From: JAEUPI01 sp963814435
Lineage (GTDB): Bacteria; Pseudomonadota; Gammaproteobacteria; Burkholderiales; Burkholderiaceae_C
DNA length: 64,000 bases
NCBI GenBank assembly: GCA_963814435.1
Contig: CAWFCV010000028.1
Coordinates: 496,001 to 560,000, forward strand
Direction: 5' to 3'
Shown in pieces: positions 1 to 7,919 of the stretch. The position numbers and the translations under genes were made by a program. The first letter of the stretch is position 1, and every line of letters starts with the position of its first letter. The notes beneath the pieces are model-generated. The model did not search any database. It saw nothing but the letters and a program-made list of their open reading frames with translations, and had not been told where the DNA came from.

Positions 1-372
1 CTGCTGTTCTGGCTCGGCTTCGTCGGGCTCGGCTCGCTGCTGCCGATGGGGCTGTTGTTCCACCCGCGCCTGAGCAGTGCGCGCGGCGTGCTGGCCGCCG
101 CGGCAGGGGTCGTGCTCGGCGCGTTCGCCTTTCTCTACGTGTTCATCATCGGCGGCCAGGTGTTTCCGCTCGACATCTTTCCCGGCCATCAGGTGCGCAG
201 CAGCTTCGGTGACGGCGCGATCGGGCGCTATGTGCCGAGCTGGCCTGAACTGCTGCTCGGGCTGGGTGGCATCGGCGCGGCGTTCGTGCTGACGATCGTG
301 GGCGTGCGCGTGCTCGACTTCCTGCCGCGCGACGACGTCGCGGCGGCCGCTGCGAAAGGCCGGCTGAGGTGA
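1..372 (+). CDS. dsrP: DsrP/NrfD-family integral membrane subunit, C-terminal part (5' end outside window)
   Basis: Frame 1 is open from the first base to a TGA at 370-372, giving 123 residues of a protein that starts upstream. At least three hydrophobic membrane segments are visible (about residues 1-20, 28-50 and 82-106). The loop with the string FPLDIFPGHQV and the ending VRVLDFLP are typical of the last helices of NrfD/PsrC-type quinone-interacting subunits. The gene is followed directly by dsrN, and in sulfur oxidisers dsrP, the NrfD-like subunit of the DsrMKJOP membrane complex, sits exactly there. The NrfD family assignment is fairly secure. The DsrP name rests on the neighbours and on only the last quarter of the protein. 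Confidence 0.75.
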   Translation: MLFWLGFVGLGSLLPMGLLFHPRLSSARGVLAAAAGVVLGAFAFLYVFIIGGQVFPLDIFPGHQVRSSFGDGAIGRYVPSWPELLLGLGGIGAAFVLTIVGVRVLDFLPRDDVAAAAAKGRLR

Positions 373-450
373 AGGACCCCCAAGCTCCTTGGCGCGCTGC
401 CCCCTCAAGGGGGCGCGTTCAGTGCCTGCGGGCGGCCGGGCGGTACTGAA
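373..450 (+). repeat. Intergenic GC-rich repeat, copy 1
   Basis: The short gap between the dsrP-like gene and dsrN is filled by a C-run/G-run palindrome (CCCCC-TCAA-GGGGG at 400-413) followed by a GGCGGCCGGGCGG-like tail. The same architecture recurs in many other gaps of the window (for example 9979-10066 and 25634-25712). No ribosome-binding site is obvious between it and the ATG at 451. Confidence 0.6.
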
Positions 451-1863
451 ATGCACACGCCACGCCTGCTGATCTCTGCCGCCCACAAGTCGTCGGGCAA
501 GACGACGCTGGCGATCGGCCTGGCGCGCGCGCTGGCCGAGCGCGGACTGGCGGTGCAGACCTTCAAGAAGGGCCCCGACTACATCGACCCGATGTGGCTG
601 GCGCGCGCCAGCGGCCGGCCCTGCGTGAACCTCGACCCGCACCTGATGCACGACGGCGAGATCGTCGCCGCATTGGCGCGCCATGCCGCCGACGCCGACA
701 TCACGCTGGTCGAGGGCAACAAGGGGCTGTACGACGGCCTTGCGCTGGACGGCAGCAACAGCAACGCGGCGCTGGCGCGGCGCCTGGGTCTGCCGGTGCT
801 GCTGGTGCTCGACGCGCGCGGCATGACCCGAGGCATTGCGCCGCTGATCCTGGGCTACCAGGCCTTCGACCCGGGCATTCGCATCGGCGGCGTGATCCTC
901 AACCAGCTCGGCGGCTCGCGCCACGAGGCCAAGCTGCGTGCGGTGATCGAGCATTACACCGACGTGCAGGTGCTCGGCGCCCTGCAGCAGGATCCGCGTC
1001 TGGCGATGGTTGAGCGCCACCTCGGCTTGATGCCCGATGCTGAGCTGGACGACGCCCCGGCACGCGTGCACACAATGGCCGACGCGGTGGCCGCGCAGGT
1101 CGACCTCGACCGCGTGTTGGCGCTGGCCGCGACGGCCCCGGCCATGCCGCTGGTCGCCCTGCCGGCGCCGGCGGCAGGTGCCGCGGCGCCGCGGCTGCGC
1201 ATCGGCATCGCCCGCGACGCGGCCTTCGGCTTTTACTACCCCGACGATCTGGCGGCGCTCGAGGCCGCGGGCGCGTGGCTGGTACCGATCGATACCCTGC
1301 ACGACACGCGCCTGCCGGCACTCGACGGCCTGTTCATCGGCGGCGGATTCCCCGAGACCGCGATGGCCGCGCTGCAGGCCAACGCGGCTCTGCGCGGCGC
1401 GCTGCGCGGGGCCATCGAGGCCGGGCTGCCGACCTACGCCGAGTGCGGCGGCCTGATGTTTCTGGCACGCTCGATCCGCTGGGGCGGCCGCTCGGCGCAG
1501 ATGGTCGGCGCGATTCCCGGCGACGTCGTGATGCACGAACGGCCGGTCGGTCGCGGCTACGTGCAGCTCGAGGAGACCGGAGACTTTCCGTGGCCCGGCC
1601 TCGACGAGGCGCGTCCGGTGCAGCGACTGGGTCACGAGTTCCACCACTCGAGCCTGGACGATCTCGAGCCGTCGGTGCGCTTCGCCTACCGCGTGCGACG
1701 CGGCCACGGCATCGACGGCCGGCACGACGGCGTGTGCGTGCACAACCTGCTGGCCTCGTACGCGCACCTGCGCCATACCGGCGGCAACCGCTGGCCGCAG
1801 CGATTCGTCGCGTTCGTGCGTGCCGTGCGCGACGCGGCGGGACGCCACACACGGGCGGCCTGA
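451..1863 (+). CDS. dsrN: DsrN, siroheme amidase (CbiA/CobB-type glutamine amidotransferase)
   Basis: This 470-residue protein has the two-domain build of cobyrinic acid a,c-diamide synthases. An N-terminal P-loop ATPase domain carries AAHKSSGKTT at about residues 10-19. A C-terminal class I glutamine amidotransferase domain carries YAECGGLMFL, with the nucleophile cysteine near residue 332, and a late HEFHHSS motif. In dsr operons this enzyme amidates siroheme to siro(heme)amide for the DsrAB sulfite reductase. A cobalamin-pathway role is the alternative, but no other cob genes apart from the methyltransferase below are near. It is translationally coupled to the next gene, its TGA overlapping that gene's ATG. 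Length is normal for the family. Confidence 0.88.
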   Translation: MHTPRLLISAAHKSSGKTTLAIGLARALAERGLAVQTFKKGPDYIDPMWLARASGRPCVNLDPHLMHDGEIVAALARHAADADITLVEGNKGLYDGLALDGSNSNAALARRLGLPVLLVLDARGMTRGIAPLILGYQAFDPGIRIGGVILNQLGGSRHEAKLRAVIEHYTDVQVLGALQQDPRLAMVERHLGLMPDAELDDAPARVHTMADAVAAQVDLDRVLALAATAPAMPLVALPAPAAGAAAPRLRIGIARDAAFGFYYPDDLAALEAAGAWLVPIDTLHDTRLPALDGLFIGGGFPETAMAALQANAALRGALRGAIEAGLPTYAECGGLMFLARSIRWGGRSAQMVGAIPGDVVMHERPVGRGYVQLEETGDFPWPGLDEARPVQRLGHEFHHSSLDDLEPSVRFAYRVRRGHGIDGRHDGVCVHNLLASYAHLRHTGGNRWPQRFVAFVRAVRDAAGRHTRAA

Positions 1864-2258
1864 TGAAACCCGCGCACACCATGGACACCACCACGGGCGA
1901 GCCCCGTGACGCGTCCGCAGGCCACTCGGTGTGGGTCAACGGCCGTGCCGTGGCGACCGACTCCGAGGGCTACCTTTGCCGCCTCGACGACTGGTCGGAG
2001 GACTTCGCCCGCGCGCTGGCCGATCGCGAAGGCCTGGTGCTGACGCCCGCTCACTGGGAGCTGATCCGCTTCCTGCGCGCGTATTACGCCGAGCACGGTG
2101 TGCAGCCGCAGGTGCGCGTGATGATCCGGCATTTCACGCAGGCCTGGGGGCCGCAGCGCGGCAGCAACCATGAGCTGCACGCGATGTTCCCGCGCGGCGG
2201 GCCGCAGAAGCAGGGCAACCGCCTGGCCGGGTTGTTGCGTACCAAGGGTGAGCACTAA
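1863..2258 (+). CDS. DsrC/TusE-family protein lacking both C-terminal cysteines (RspA-like)
   Basis: The 131-residue product has the DsrC/TusE fold signature: VNGRAVATDSEGYL near residue 25, an acidic W-containing helix (LDDWSEDFA) and LTPAHWELIRFLRAYY. The family's C-terminal arm is present as KQGNRLAGLLRTKGEH. In true DsrC this arm carries two redox cysteines (K-Q-x-C-R...G-C-V); here the first is Asn and the second Glu. The protein therefore cannot form the DsrC trisulfide or act as a TusE sulfur acceptor. Cysteine-less homologues are known from sulfur oxidisers and have been called RspA, presumed regulatory. The ATG at 1863 overlaps the dsrN stop. A start at 1881 is also possible and would drop a poorly conserved lead. 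Confidence 0.85.
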   Translation: MKPAHTMDTTTGEPRDASAGHSVWVNGRAVATDSEGYLCRLDDWSEDFARALADREGLVLTPAHWELIRFLRAYYAEHGVQPQVRVMIRHFTQAWGPQRGSNHELHAMFPRGGPQKQGNRLAGLLRTKGEH

Positions 2259-2271
2259 AGGAGATCGCGCG

Positions 2272-2622
2272 ATGATGTTTACGTTGACACCCGGCGCGGC
2301 GGCGCAGATCCGCCGATCGGCGGCCGACAGCGGGGCGCAGGACTGGGCACTGCGAGTGGCGGCGCGGCGCGACGGCGACGGCTCGGTCCGCTACGGCATG
2401 GGCTTCGACGAGCTGCGCGAAGGCGACTTGCCGCTCGAGCTGGAAGGCGTGCGCCTGCTGGTCGGGGCGCCCTCGCAGGCCTTGCTGCAGGGCACGCAGC
2501 TCGACTACGTGGAGCTCGAGCCCGGCCGGTTTGATTTCGTCTTCGTTCCCGACGGCGCGCTCGCCGAGCCGTCGCCGGCGGCCGGCTGCGGCAGCGGCGG
2601 CTGCAGTCGTTGCGGCGGCTGA
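2272..2622 (+). CDS. dsrR: IscA/HesB-family protein, DsrR-like
   Basis: The 116-residue product begins MMFTLTPGAAAQIRRSA and shows the A-type carrier (HesB/IscA) fold. It includes the FDELREGD segment that corresponds to the family's usual mid-protein loop and a C-terminal cysteine-rich tail (CGSGGCSRCGG). The first conserved IscA cysteine in the central strand is absent. That absence argues against classical Fe-S carrier function and agrees with DsrR of Allochromatium-type dsr operons, an IscA-like protein affecting dsr expression. A good ribosome-binding site (AAGGAGATCG) precedes the ATG; the second ATG at 2275 is equally possible. It lies between the DsrC-like gene and the siroheme methyltransferase, as part of the dsr operon. 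Confidence 0.75.
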   Translation: MMFTLTPGAAAQIRRSAADSGAQDWALRVAARRDGDGSVRYGMGFDELREGDLPLELEGVRLLVGAPSQALLQGTQLDYVELEPGRFDFVFVPDGALAEPSPAAGCGSGGCSRCGG

Positions 2623-2648
2623 GCGCCGGAGCCATCAGGAGATCGCAC

Positions 2649-3497
2649 ATGAACTCGTTCGTCGACATGGGTGCGCTGCTCCAGCGCTACCGCCATCCAC
2701 CGGCCGGCCGCGTGTTCCTGGTCGGGGCCGGCCCGGGCGATCCCGACTTGCTCACGGTGCGCGCGGCACGTCTGCTCGCGCAGGCCGATGTGGTGGTCTA
2801 CGACCACCTGGTGGGCGACCAGGTGCTCGAGCTGATTGCCCCGCAGGCCGAGCGCATCTACGCCGGCAAGGAGCGCCAACACCACAGCATGGACCAGGCC
2901 GACATCAACGCGCTGCTGGTGCGCCTGGCGCGCAGCGGCCGCATGGTGATCCGGCTCAAGGGCGGTGACCCGTTCGTGTTCGGACGCGGCGGCGAGGAGT
3001 TGCAGGCGCTGGCCGCCGAAGGCGTGGCGTTCGAGGTGGTGCCGGGCATCACCGCCGCCTGCGGCGTGGCCAGCTATGCCGGCATCCCCTTGACGCACCG
3101 CGACCATGCCCAGTCGTGCCTGTTCGTCACCGGGCACCTGAAGGACGGTAGCTGCAACCTCGACTGGGCGGCGTTGGCCCGGCCGCGCCAGACGACCGTG
3201 ATCTACATGGGGCTCTCCGGTCTGGCCGAGATCTGTGCCCAGCTGGTGGTCCACGGCCTGCGCGCCGACACACCGGCGGCCGTGGTGCAGCAGGGCACCA
3301 CGCTCGATCAGCGCGTGGTCAGCGCCACGCTGGCGGACCTGCCGGCGCGCGTTGCCCAGGCCGGCCTGCGCTCACCGTGCCTGATCATCGTCGGCGAGGT
3401 GGTGCGCCTGCGCGACGAGCTGGCCTGGTTCGGTGAGCGCGGCGCGAACGCGAGCGCGGGCGCCAGCCTGTCGCTCGGCGCTGAACTCAGCGGCTGA
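2649..3497 (+). CDS. cobA: Uroporphyrinogen-III C-methyltransferase (SUMT)
   Basis: The 282-residue enzyme makes precorrin-2 from uroporphyrinogen III with two SAM molecules, the first committed step to siroheme for DsrAB and to cobalamin. Family motifs are clear: VGAGPGDPDLLT near residue 25, VVYDHLVG, the RLKGGDPFVFGRGGEE loop near residue 105, and VPGITAA near residue 130. The stand-alone SUMT domain has no CysG oxidase/chelatase part. An AGGAGATCGCAC ribosome-binding site precedes the ATG. It is last in the dsr operon, tail to tail with the response regulator and overlapping its 3' end by 11 bases. In dsr clusters this gene presumably supplies the extra siroheme. Confidence 0.9.
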   Translation: MNSFVDMGALLQRYRHPPAGRVFLVGAGPGDPDLLTVRAARLLAQADVVVYDHLVGDQVLELIAPQAERIYAGKERQHHSMDQADINALLVRLARSGRMVIRLKGGDPFVFGRGGEELQALAAEGVAFEVVPGITAACGVASYAGIPLTHRDHAQSCLFVTGHLKDGSCNLDWAALARPRQTTVIYMGLSGLAEICAQLVVHGLRADTPAAVVQQGTTLDQRVVSATLADLPARVAQAGLRSPCLIIVGEVVRLRDELAWFGERGANASAGASLSLGAELSG

Positions 3498-4179
3498 AGC
3501 GGGGCTCGCTGCCGCCGCGGTTTTCGCCTGCTGCGCGCGACTCGACGGCGAACACGGCGGCCTCGACGCGTGAACTCAGGTTCAGCTTGGACAGGATGTG
3601 GCGCACATGCAGCTTCACCGTGTCGTGGCTGATCTCGAGCGTGCGCGCGATCGCCTTGTTGCTCTCGCCGCGCGCCAGGTGGTCGAGGATCTGGCGTTCG
3701 CGTTCGGTGAGTGAATCCAGCAGGCCCTTGCGGTCGCTGCCCTTGGCGCCGGCCTGCAGCATCTGCGCCAGCTTCAGCGTCATCGCCGGCGCCACCACCA
3801 GTTCGCCCCGGGCGGCGCGTTCGATCGCCGCGATCACCTCCTCGGGCTCCATGTCCTTGAGCAGGTAGCCGCGCACGCCGGCACGCAGCGCGGCCGCCAG
3901 ATCGCCTTCGGCATCGCTCATCGTCAGGATCAGCGCCGGCGTGTCGATGCCTTCGGCGCGCAGGCGGCGCAGCAGCGTCAGGCCGTCGGTCGACGGCATG
4001 CGCAGGTCGAGCACCACCAGGTCGGGCTTGTGCTCGCGCAGCGCGGCGGCCACCTTGTCGGGCTCGCCCAGCGCCGCCGCCACCGTGATGTTGCCGCGAT
4101 GGTGCAGCAGGTCGGTCAGGCCATTGCGACAAAGGGCATGGTCATCGACCAGGACGACCCGAAGCTGCTCGGCGCTCAT
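3487..4179 (-). CDS. NarL/FixJ-family response regulator
   Basis: The 230-residue regulator has an N-terminal receiver domain (VVLVDDHALCRNGL at the start, phosphoacceptor Asp in VVLDLRMPS near residue 57, lysine in GYLLKD). It ends in a LuxR-type helix-turn-helix (LTERERQILDHLARGESNKAIA near residues 155-176, then VKLHVRHILSKL). It is translationally coupled to the upstream sensor kinase, the ATG at 4179 overlapping the kinase's TGA. Its 3' end overlaps cobA tail to tail. The pair lies between the dsr operon and the hydrogenase genes and may control one or both. The sequence does not show which promoter is bound. Confidence 0.9.
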   Translation of the reverse strand: MSAEQLRVVLVDDHALCRNGLTDLLHHRGNITVAAALGEPDKVAAALREHKPDLVVLDLRMPSTDGLTLLRRLRAEGIDTPALILTMSDAEGDLAAALRAGVRGYLLKDMEPEEVIAAIERAARGELVVAPAMTLKLAQMLQAGAKGSDRKGLLDSLTERERQILDHLARGESNKAIARTLEISHDTVKLHVRHILSKLNLSSRVEAAVFAVESRAAGENRGGSEPRFSR

Positions 4180-5372
4180 GGTGCGTCCACTCTATCCGGT
4201 TCGGACGGGAAGCGCAGGCGCACCCGCGTGCCGCCGCCGGCACGTGGGCCCACGTCGAGCGTGCCGCCCAGGCTGAGCGCACGCTGGCGCATGATGTCCA
4301 GGCCGTAGTGCGCGGCGCCGCCCGGCCCATCGGCGGGCGCGACGCCGGCGCCGTCGTCCTCGACCACGACGTCGATGTCGCCGTGCAGCCGGGCAATCGT
4401 CAGCCAAGCCCGGCTGGCCCGGGCGTGCTTGGCGATGTTGGCGAGCGCCTCCTGCACGATGCGCAACACCTGCAGTTCCTGCGCCACCGGCAGGTGCAGG
4501 CCGGGCACCTGGTCGTCGAACGCCAGCTCGACCTGCGTCAACTCGCCGAACGCGACGATGCTGGACTGCAGCGCATGTTTCAAGCCGAGCGGGTCCATCG
4601 GCGCCCGGAAATGCGCCAGCACCTCGCGCAGATTGCTGTGCGCGCTGCTCACCGCCTGGCGCACATCGGCGCAGTACTTCAAGGCCCCGGCCTCGTCGTG
4701 GCGGCTGATCGCTTCCTGCAGCAACGGCATGCGCATCTTCACGAAGGCCAGCGTCTGGGCGATCGAGTCGTGCACCTCGGCCGCCATGGCCTGGCGCTCG
4801 GTGAGCACCGCGGCACGCAGCGTGTCGCGTTCGAGCAGGGCGTTGTGCAAGGCCAGCCCGAGCAGCTCGCCGATCGACTTGAACAGCGCCATCGATTCGG
4901 CTGCCACCGCCGGCGCGGCGTCGAAGAACAGGTTGTACAGGCCCAGCACGCGGCCGCGGTAGGTGAGCGGCACCGCCATCAGGTGCCGGCACTGCTGCCC
5001 GAAGTAGCTGTCGTCGTTGCGGCGCGCGCAGTGGCCCACCTCGCCTGCCGAGACGATGGTGCCGCGGGTGAAGGCCGCGCCGCACATGCCGCAGGCCGGA
5101 TCCACCGCACGTTCGGCGCTGGCCACCTGTTCGGGCAGGCCGACCTCGCTGATCATCTGCAGGCGGTCGCCGGCGGCCGACAGCACGCGCACGGCACCGG
5201 CGCGCGCGCCGGCCATCCGCATGATCGGCGTCAGAAAACGCTCCAGCAGGCCGTGCAAGTCGGTGCCCGCGGCCAGCCCGGCCGTGATCTCGGCCAGGAT
5301 CCCCGCGTCGGGTGCGTGCCGTCCGCCGGGGGGCGGCAGATCGACCTTCTGTTCAGGCCAGTCGGTGCGCAT
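4176..5372 (-). CDS. NarX-type GAF sensor histidine kinase
   Basis: From the ATG at 5372 the product has 398 residues. A GAF domain fills the N-terminal half. A HisKA_3 dimerisation helix follows with the phospho-His in AAEVHDSIAQTL, and a HATPase_c domain closes the protein (IVQEALANIAKHARASRAW, then DDGAGVAP and YGLDIMRQRA). No membrane segment is seen, so it is a cytoplasmic sensor. The GAF domain carries several cysteines (PACGMCGAAF, GHCARR, QQCRHL) that could bind a redox cofactor; this is inference. An upstream ATG at 5450 would add 26 poorly conserved residues. I prefer 5372 because a GGGACCGAG sequence precedes it. The partner regulator overlaps downstream. Confidence 0.85.
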   Translation of the reverse strand: MRTDWPEQKVDLPPPGGRHAPDAGILAEITAGLAAGTDLHGLLERFLTPIMRMAGARAGAVRVLSAAGDRLQMISEVGLPEQVASAERAVDPACGMCGAAFTRGTIVSAGEVGHCARRNDDSYFGQQCRHLMAVPLTYRGRVLGLYNLFFDAAPAVAAESMALFKSIGELLGLALHNALLERDTLRAAVLTERQAMAAEVHDSIAQTLAFVKMRMPLLQEAISRHDEAGALKYCADVRQAVSSAHSNLREVLAHFRAPMDPLGLKHALQSSIVAFGELTQVELAFDDQVPGLHLPVAQELQVLRIVQEALANIAKHARASRAWLTIARLHGDIDVVVEDDGAGVAPADGPGGAAHYGLDIMRQRALSLGGTLDVGPRAGGGTRVRLRFPSEPDRVDAP

Positions 5373-5518
5373 GTCTCGGTCCCGTTCGAGCGGGTTTGCC
5401 TCCTGGTTCGTCAGGCTGGTATTTGAACCGGTCCCCGGCCGCCGCGCCATCGGACAGGACCCGGCCCCGTGACACCGGTAAAGCCGCGCTCAGGCCTGGG
5501 TTTTTCGAAAACGCACGC

Positions 5519-5770
5519 TCAGACGCCCCGGGTTTCGCGCGCCAGCGCGTCGGCGGCCAGCATCTCGTCATAGAGCTCCCAGGCCGTGCGCGCGTGCTCG
5601 TGCGAGACCTTCTGGATCGCACAGCCGCGATGGATCGCCAGCATGTCACCGGGCAGCACGGTTTCGTACTGCAGCAGGAACAGGCTGACCGTGCGTACGA
5701 CGCCCCTGGCCTCGCAGCGGGCGCTCAGCCCGTCGACTTGCAGCACTTGCATCGGAATGGCCAGACACAT
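5519..5770 (-). CDS. hypC: HypC/HupF-family hydrogenase maturation chaperone
   Basis: The 83-residue protein starts with MCLAIPMQV. The N-terminal Met-Cys-x-(x)-Ile-Pro is the hallmark of HypC-type chaperones, which carry the Fe(CN)2CO moiety and hold the hydrogenase large subunit during metal insertion. The VLPGDMLAIHRGCAIQKV stretch matches the family's beta-barrel end, where the usual wording is PGDYVLVHVGFAI. It is transcribed away from the hydrogenase genes that begin at 5940. No other hyp genes lie in the window, so the rest of the maturation set must be elsewhere. Confidence 0.8.
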   Translation of the reverse strand: MCLAIPMQVLQVDGLSARCEARGVVRTVSLFLLQYETVLPGDMLAIHRGCAIQKVSHEHARTAWELYDEMLAADALARETRGV

Positions 5771-5939
5771 CGGGTTCTGCTCGTCGCGTGGCGACCCGAA
5801 CCCGCCAACCGCTGGCGCCTTCGTTTCGCCGGCACAGAATAGGTCGCGACGCGTCGCGACCCATGACGCGTGTCAATATCGAGCCAACTCGGCCGGCATA
5901 CCCTGCATCGTGTAAGGACATCCGAACGGCAGGTTGACG

Positions 5940-6416
5940 ATGCAACGCGCGGACAGGGTGTTGGTGCTGGGCCTGGGCAATCGTCTGCTGCGCGACGATG
6001 CCGCTGGACCGCTGGCGATCGACCACCTGCTGGCCGGCGGCAGCCTGACGGGCGCAGCCGATCTGCGCGACGGCGGCACGATGGGCCTGAGCCTGCTGCC
6101 CGAGATCGAGGACGCCGCCGGCTTGGTGGCCATCGACGCGGCCCGTTTCGGCGCCGAGCCCGGCACCGTGCGCGTGTTCGAGGGCCAGGCCATGGACGGG
6201 CAGCTCGAGGGTCGCAAGCGCAGCGCACACGAGGTAGCGTTGGCCGACTTGCTGTCGGCCGCGGCCTTGAACGGCCATCTGCCGGCTCGCCGCGCACTGG
6301 TGGCCGTACAGCCTGGATCGACTGAACTCGGCCTGGCGCCGTCGCCGTCCGTCGCACTGGCGATTCCCCGGTTGTGCGATGCCGTTCATGAACTGATGAC
6401 GAGGTGGCGAACATGA
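5940..6416 (+). CDS. hynD: Hydrogenase maturation protease (HyaD/HupD/HynD family)
   Basis: The 158-residue product starts with the protease signature VLVLGLGNRLLRDDAAGPLAI, in which GLGN plus a following acidic residue bind nickel. A second metal-binding Asp lies in VAIDAARFGA. This endopeptidase removes the C-terminal extension of the [NiFe] large subunit after metal insertion. The target here would be the 15 residues after the last His of the large subunit at 11.8 kb. GGCAGG precedes the ATG at 5940 by seven bases; a TTG at 5934 is an alternative. It is coupled to the next gene by an ATGA overlap. Confidence 0.85.
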   Translation: MQRADRVLVLGLGNRLLRDDAAGPLAIDHLLAGGSLTGAADLRDGGTMGLSLLPEIEDAAGLVAIDAARFGAEPGTVRVFEGQAMDGQLEGRKRSAHEVALADLLSAAALNGHLPARRALVAVQPGSTELGLAPSPSVALAIPRLCDAVHELMTRWRT

Positions 6417-6862
6417 CCCATCCAGGAACGACCGGTTCGTTCGCGAACGCCGTGAATGGCATGAGCGAGGCGGTGCTGCGCGAGGTGGCCCGACTGCTGA
6501 CGCGGCTGGCGACCGAGCCGGACTTCTCCGATGCGATCGACCTGAACAGCCTGCCGATGGGCGAGCCTGAACGCGATCGTTTGCGCGATCGGCTGGGTTA
6601 TGGCGAGGTGCAGGCGGCGCTCGACGCCGCCGGGCCCACACACATCACCGAGACGGCGTACAGCGGCGTGTGGTGGGTGCACTACGGCGATCTCAATGGC
6701 AATGCGGCGCTGGAGCAGATCGTCGTCGCCCGGGTTCCCGAGTTGCTGCTGGCGCACCCGAGCGGGATTCACGACGCCAGCGCCCGGCTGACCGGGGAAC
6801 TGGGCGCCGCGGCGATCTCGTCGCGCGGCAGCGTCGAAACCGCGGCGTCCGCCCGTGACTGA
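6413..6862 (+). CDS. HupH/HyaF-like hydrogenase accessory protein
   Basis: The 149-residue product overlaps the protease gene (ATGA) and has a GAGGTGG ribosome-binding site inside that gene's end. Residues around HITETAYSGVWWVHY and the following IVVARVPELLLAHP resemble the C-terminal domain of HyaF/HupH-type [NiFe] hydrogenase expression proteins, which act in small-subunit maturation. It is shorter than full-length HyaF (about 280 residues) and contains only this single domain. The assignment rests on those motifs and on the position directly before the small-subunit gene. Confidence 0.7.
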   Translation: MTHPGTTGSFANAVNGMSEAVLREVARLLTRLATEPDFSDAIDLNSLPMGEPERDRLRDRLGYGEVQAALDAAGPTHITETAYSGVWWVHYGDLNGNAALEQIVVARVPELLLAHPSGIHDASARLTGELGAAAISSRGSVETAASARD

Positions 6863-7916
6863 AGCGATGCTGCTGGGCGAGCTGCTGCGCGAGCGCGGCG
6901 TCTCGCGGCGCGCGCTGCTGCGGTACGCCAGCGTCATGGCCTCGCTGATGGCGTTGCCGCCGTCGGCCGCCGCGGCGATGGCCGATGGGCTGGCCAGGGC
7001 GCGGCGGCAGGCGGTGATCTGGCTGTCGTTCCAGGAGTGCACCGGTTGCACCGAGTCGCTGACACGCTCGTTCAGCCCGAGCCTGGAAGACCTGATCTTC
7101 GACTTCATCTCGCTCGACTACCACCACACGCTGCAATCGGCCTCGGGCGAGGCTGCCGAAGCGGCGCGCCGGCAGTCGATGCAGGACAACAAGGGCCAGT
7201 ACATCGTCATCGTCGACGGCTCGGTGCCGTTGGGCGACGGCGGCGTCTATTCGATGATCGCCGGCCAGACCAACGTCGCGATGCTGGCCGAGACCGTCGA
7301 GCACGCTGCGGCGGTGATCGCGGTGGGCACCTGCGCGGCCTTCGGCGGCCTGCCCGAGGCGAATCCGAACCCGACCGGCGCGGTGCCGATCTCGAAACTG
7401 GTGTCCGGCAAACCGGTGATCAACATCCCGGGCTGCCCGCCGATGCCCCAGGCGATGGCCGGCACGATCACGCACATCCTGTCGTTCGGCAAGCTGCCCG
7501 AGCTCGATGCGCTCGGTCGGCCACGCGCCTTCTTCGGCGAGAGCATCCACGACCGCTGCTACCGCCGGCCGTTCTACGAGCGCGGCCTGTTCGCCAAGGC
7601 CTTCGACGACGAAGGCGCGCGCCAGGGCTGGTGCCTGTTCGAACTCGGCTGCAAGGGCCCGGTGACCTACAACGCCTGCGCAACGCAGAAGTGGAACGGC
7701 GGCGTGTCGTTCCCGATCCAGTCGGGCCATGGCTGCATCGGCTGCTCGGAGCCGCGCTTCTGGGATCGAGGGGGTCTGTACAAACCGCTGTCGGCGGGCA
7801 CGGCCGACATGCGCAAGGTCATCGGCATTGCCGCGGTCGGCGGCATCGCACTCGGTGCCGCCTCGGCCGCGCTGGCGCGCCAGCGCCGCGCCGCGCACAA
7901 CGCCAAGGAGTCGTGA
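6855..7916 (+). CDS. hynS: [NiFe] hydrogenase small subunit, Isp-type (group 1e)
   Basis: The electron-transferring subunit of a membrane-bound uptake hydrogenase. A twin-arginine signal (GVSRRALLRYASVMASL, about residues 15-31) directs folded export. The mature part has the Fe-S cysteines of the family: ECTGCTES, GTCAAFGG, PGCPP, SIHDRCYRR, CLFELGCKGP with NACA, and GHGCIGCSEP. A hydrophobic stretch near the C-terminus (IGIAAVGGIALGAASAAL) is a probable membrane anchor. The start is a GTG at 6855, overlapping the preceding stop by eight bases; an ATG at 6867 is also possible. The gene is followed by isp1-isp2 and then the large subunit, the order that defines this subgroup. Confidence 0.92.
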   Translation: MTEAMLLGELLRERGVSRRALLRYASVMASLMALPPSAAAAMADGLARARRQAVIWLSFQECTGCTESLTRSFSPSLEDLIFDFISLDYHHTLQSASGEAAEAARRQSMQDNKGQYIVIVDGSVPLGDGGVYSMIAGQTNVAMLAETVEHAAAVIAVGTCAAFGGLPEANPNPTGAVPISKLVSGKPVINIPGCPPMPQAMAGTITHILSFGKLPELDALGRPRAFFGESIHDRCYRRPFYERGLFAKAFDDEGARQGWCLFELGCKGPVTYNACATQKWNGGVSFPIQSGHGCIGCSEPRFWDRGGLYKPLSAGTADMRKVIGIAAVGGIALGAASAALARQRRAAHNAKES

Positions 7917-7919
7917 GCC

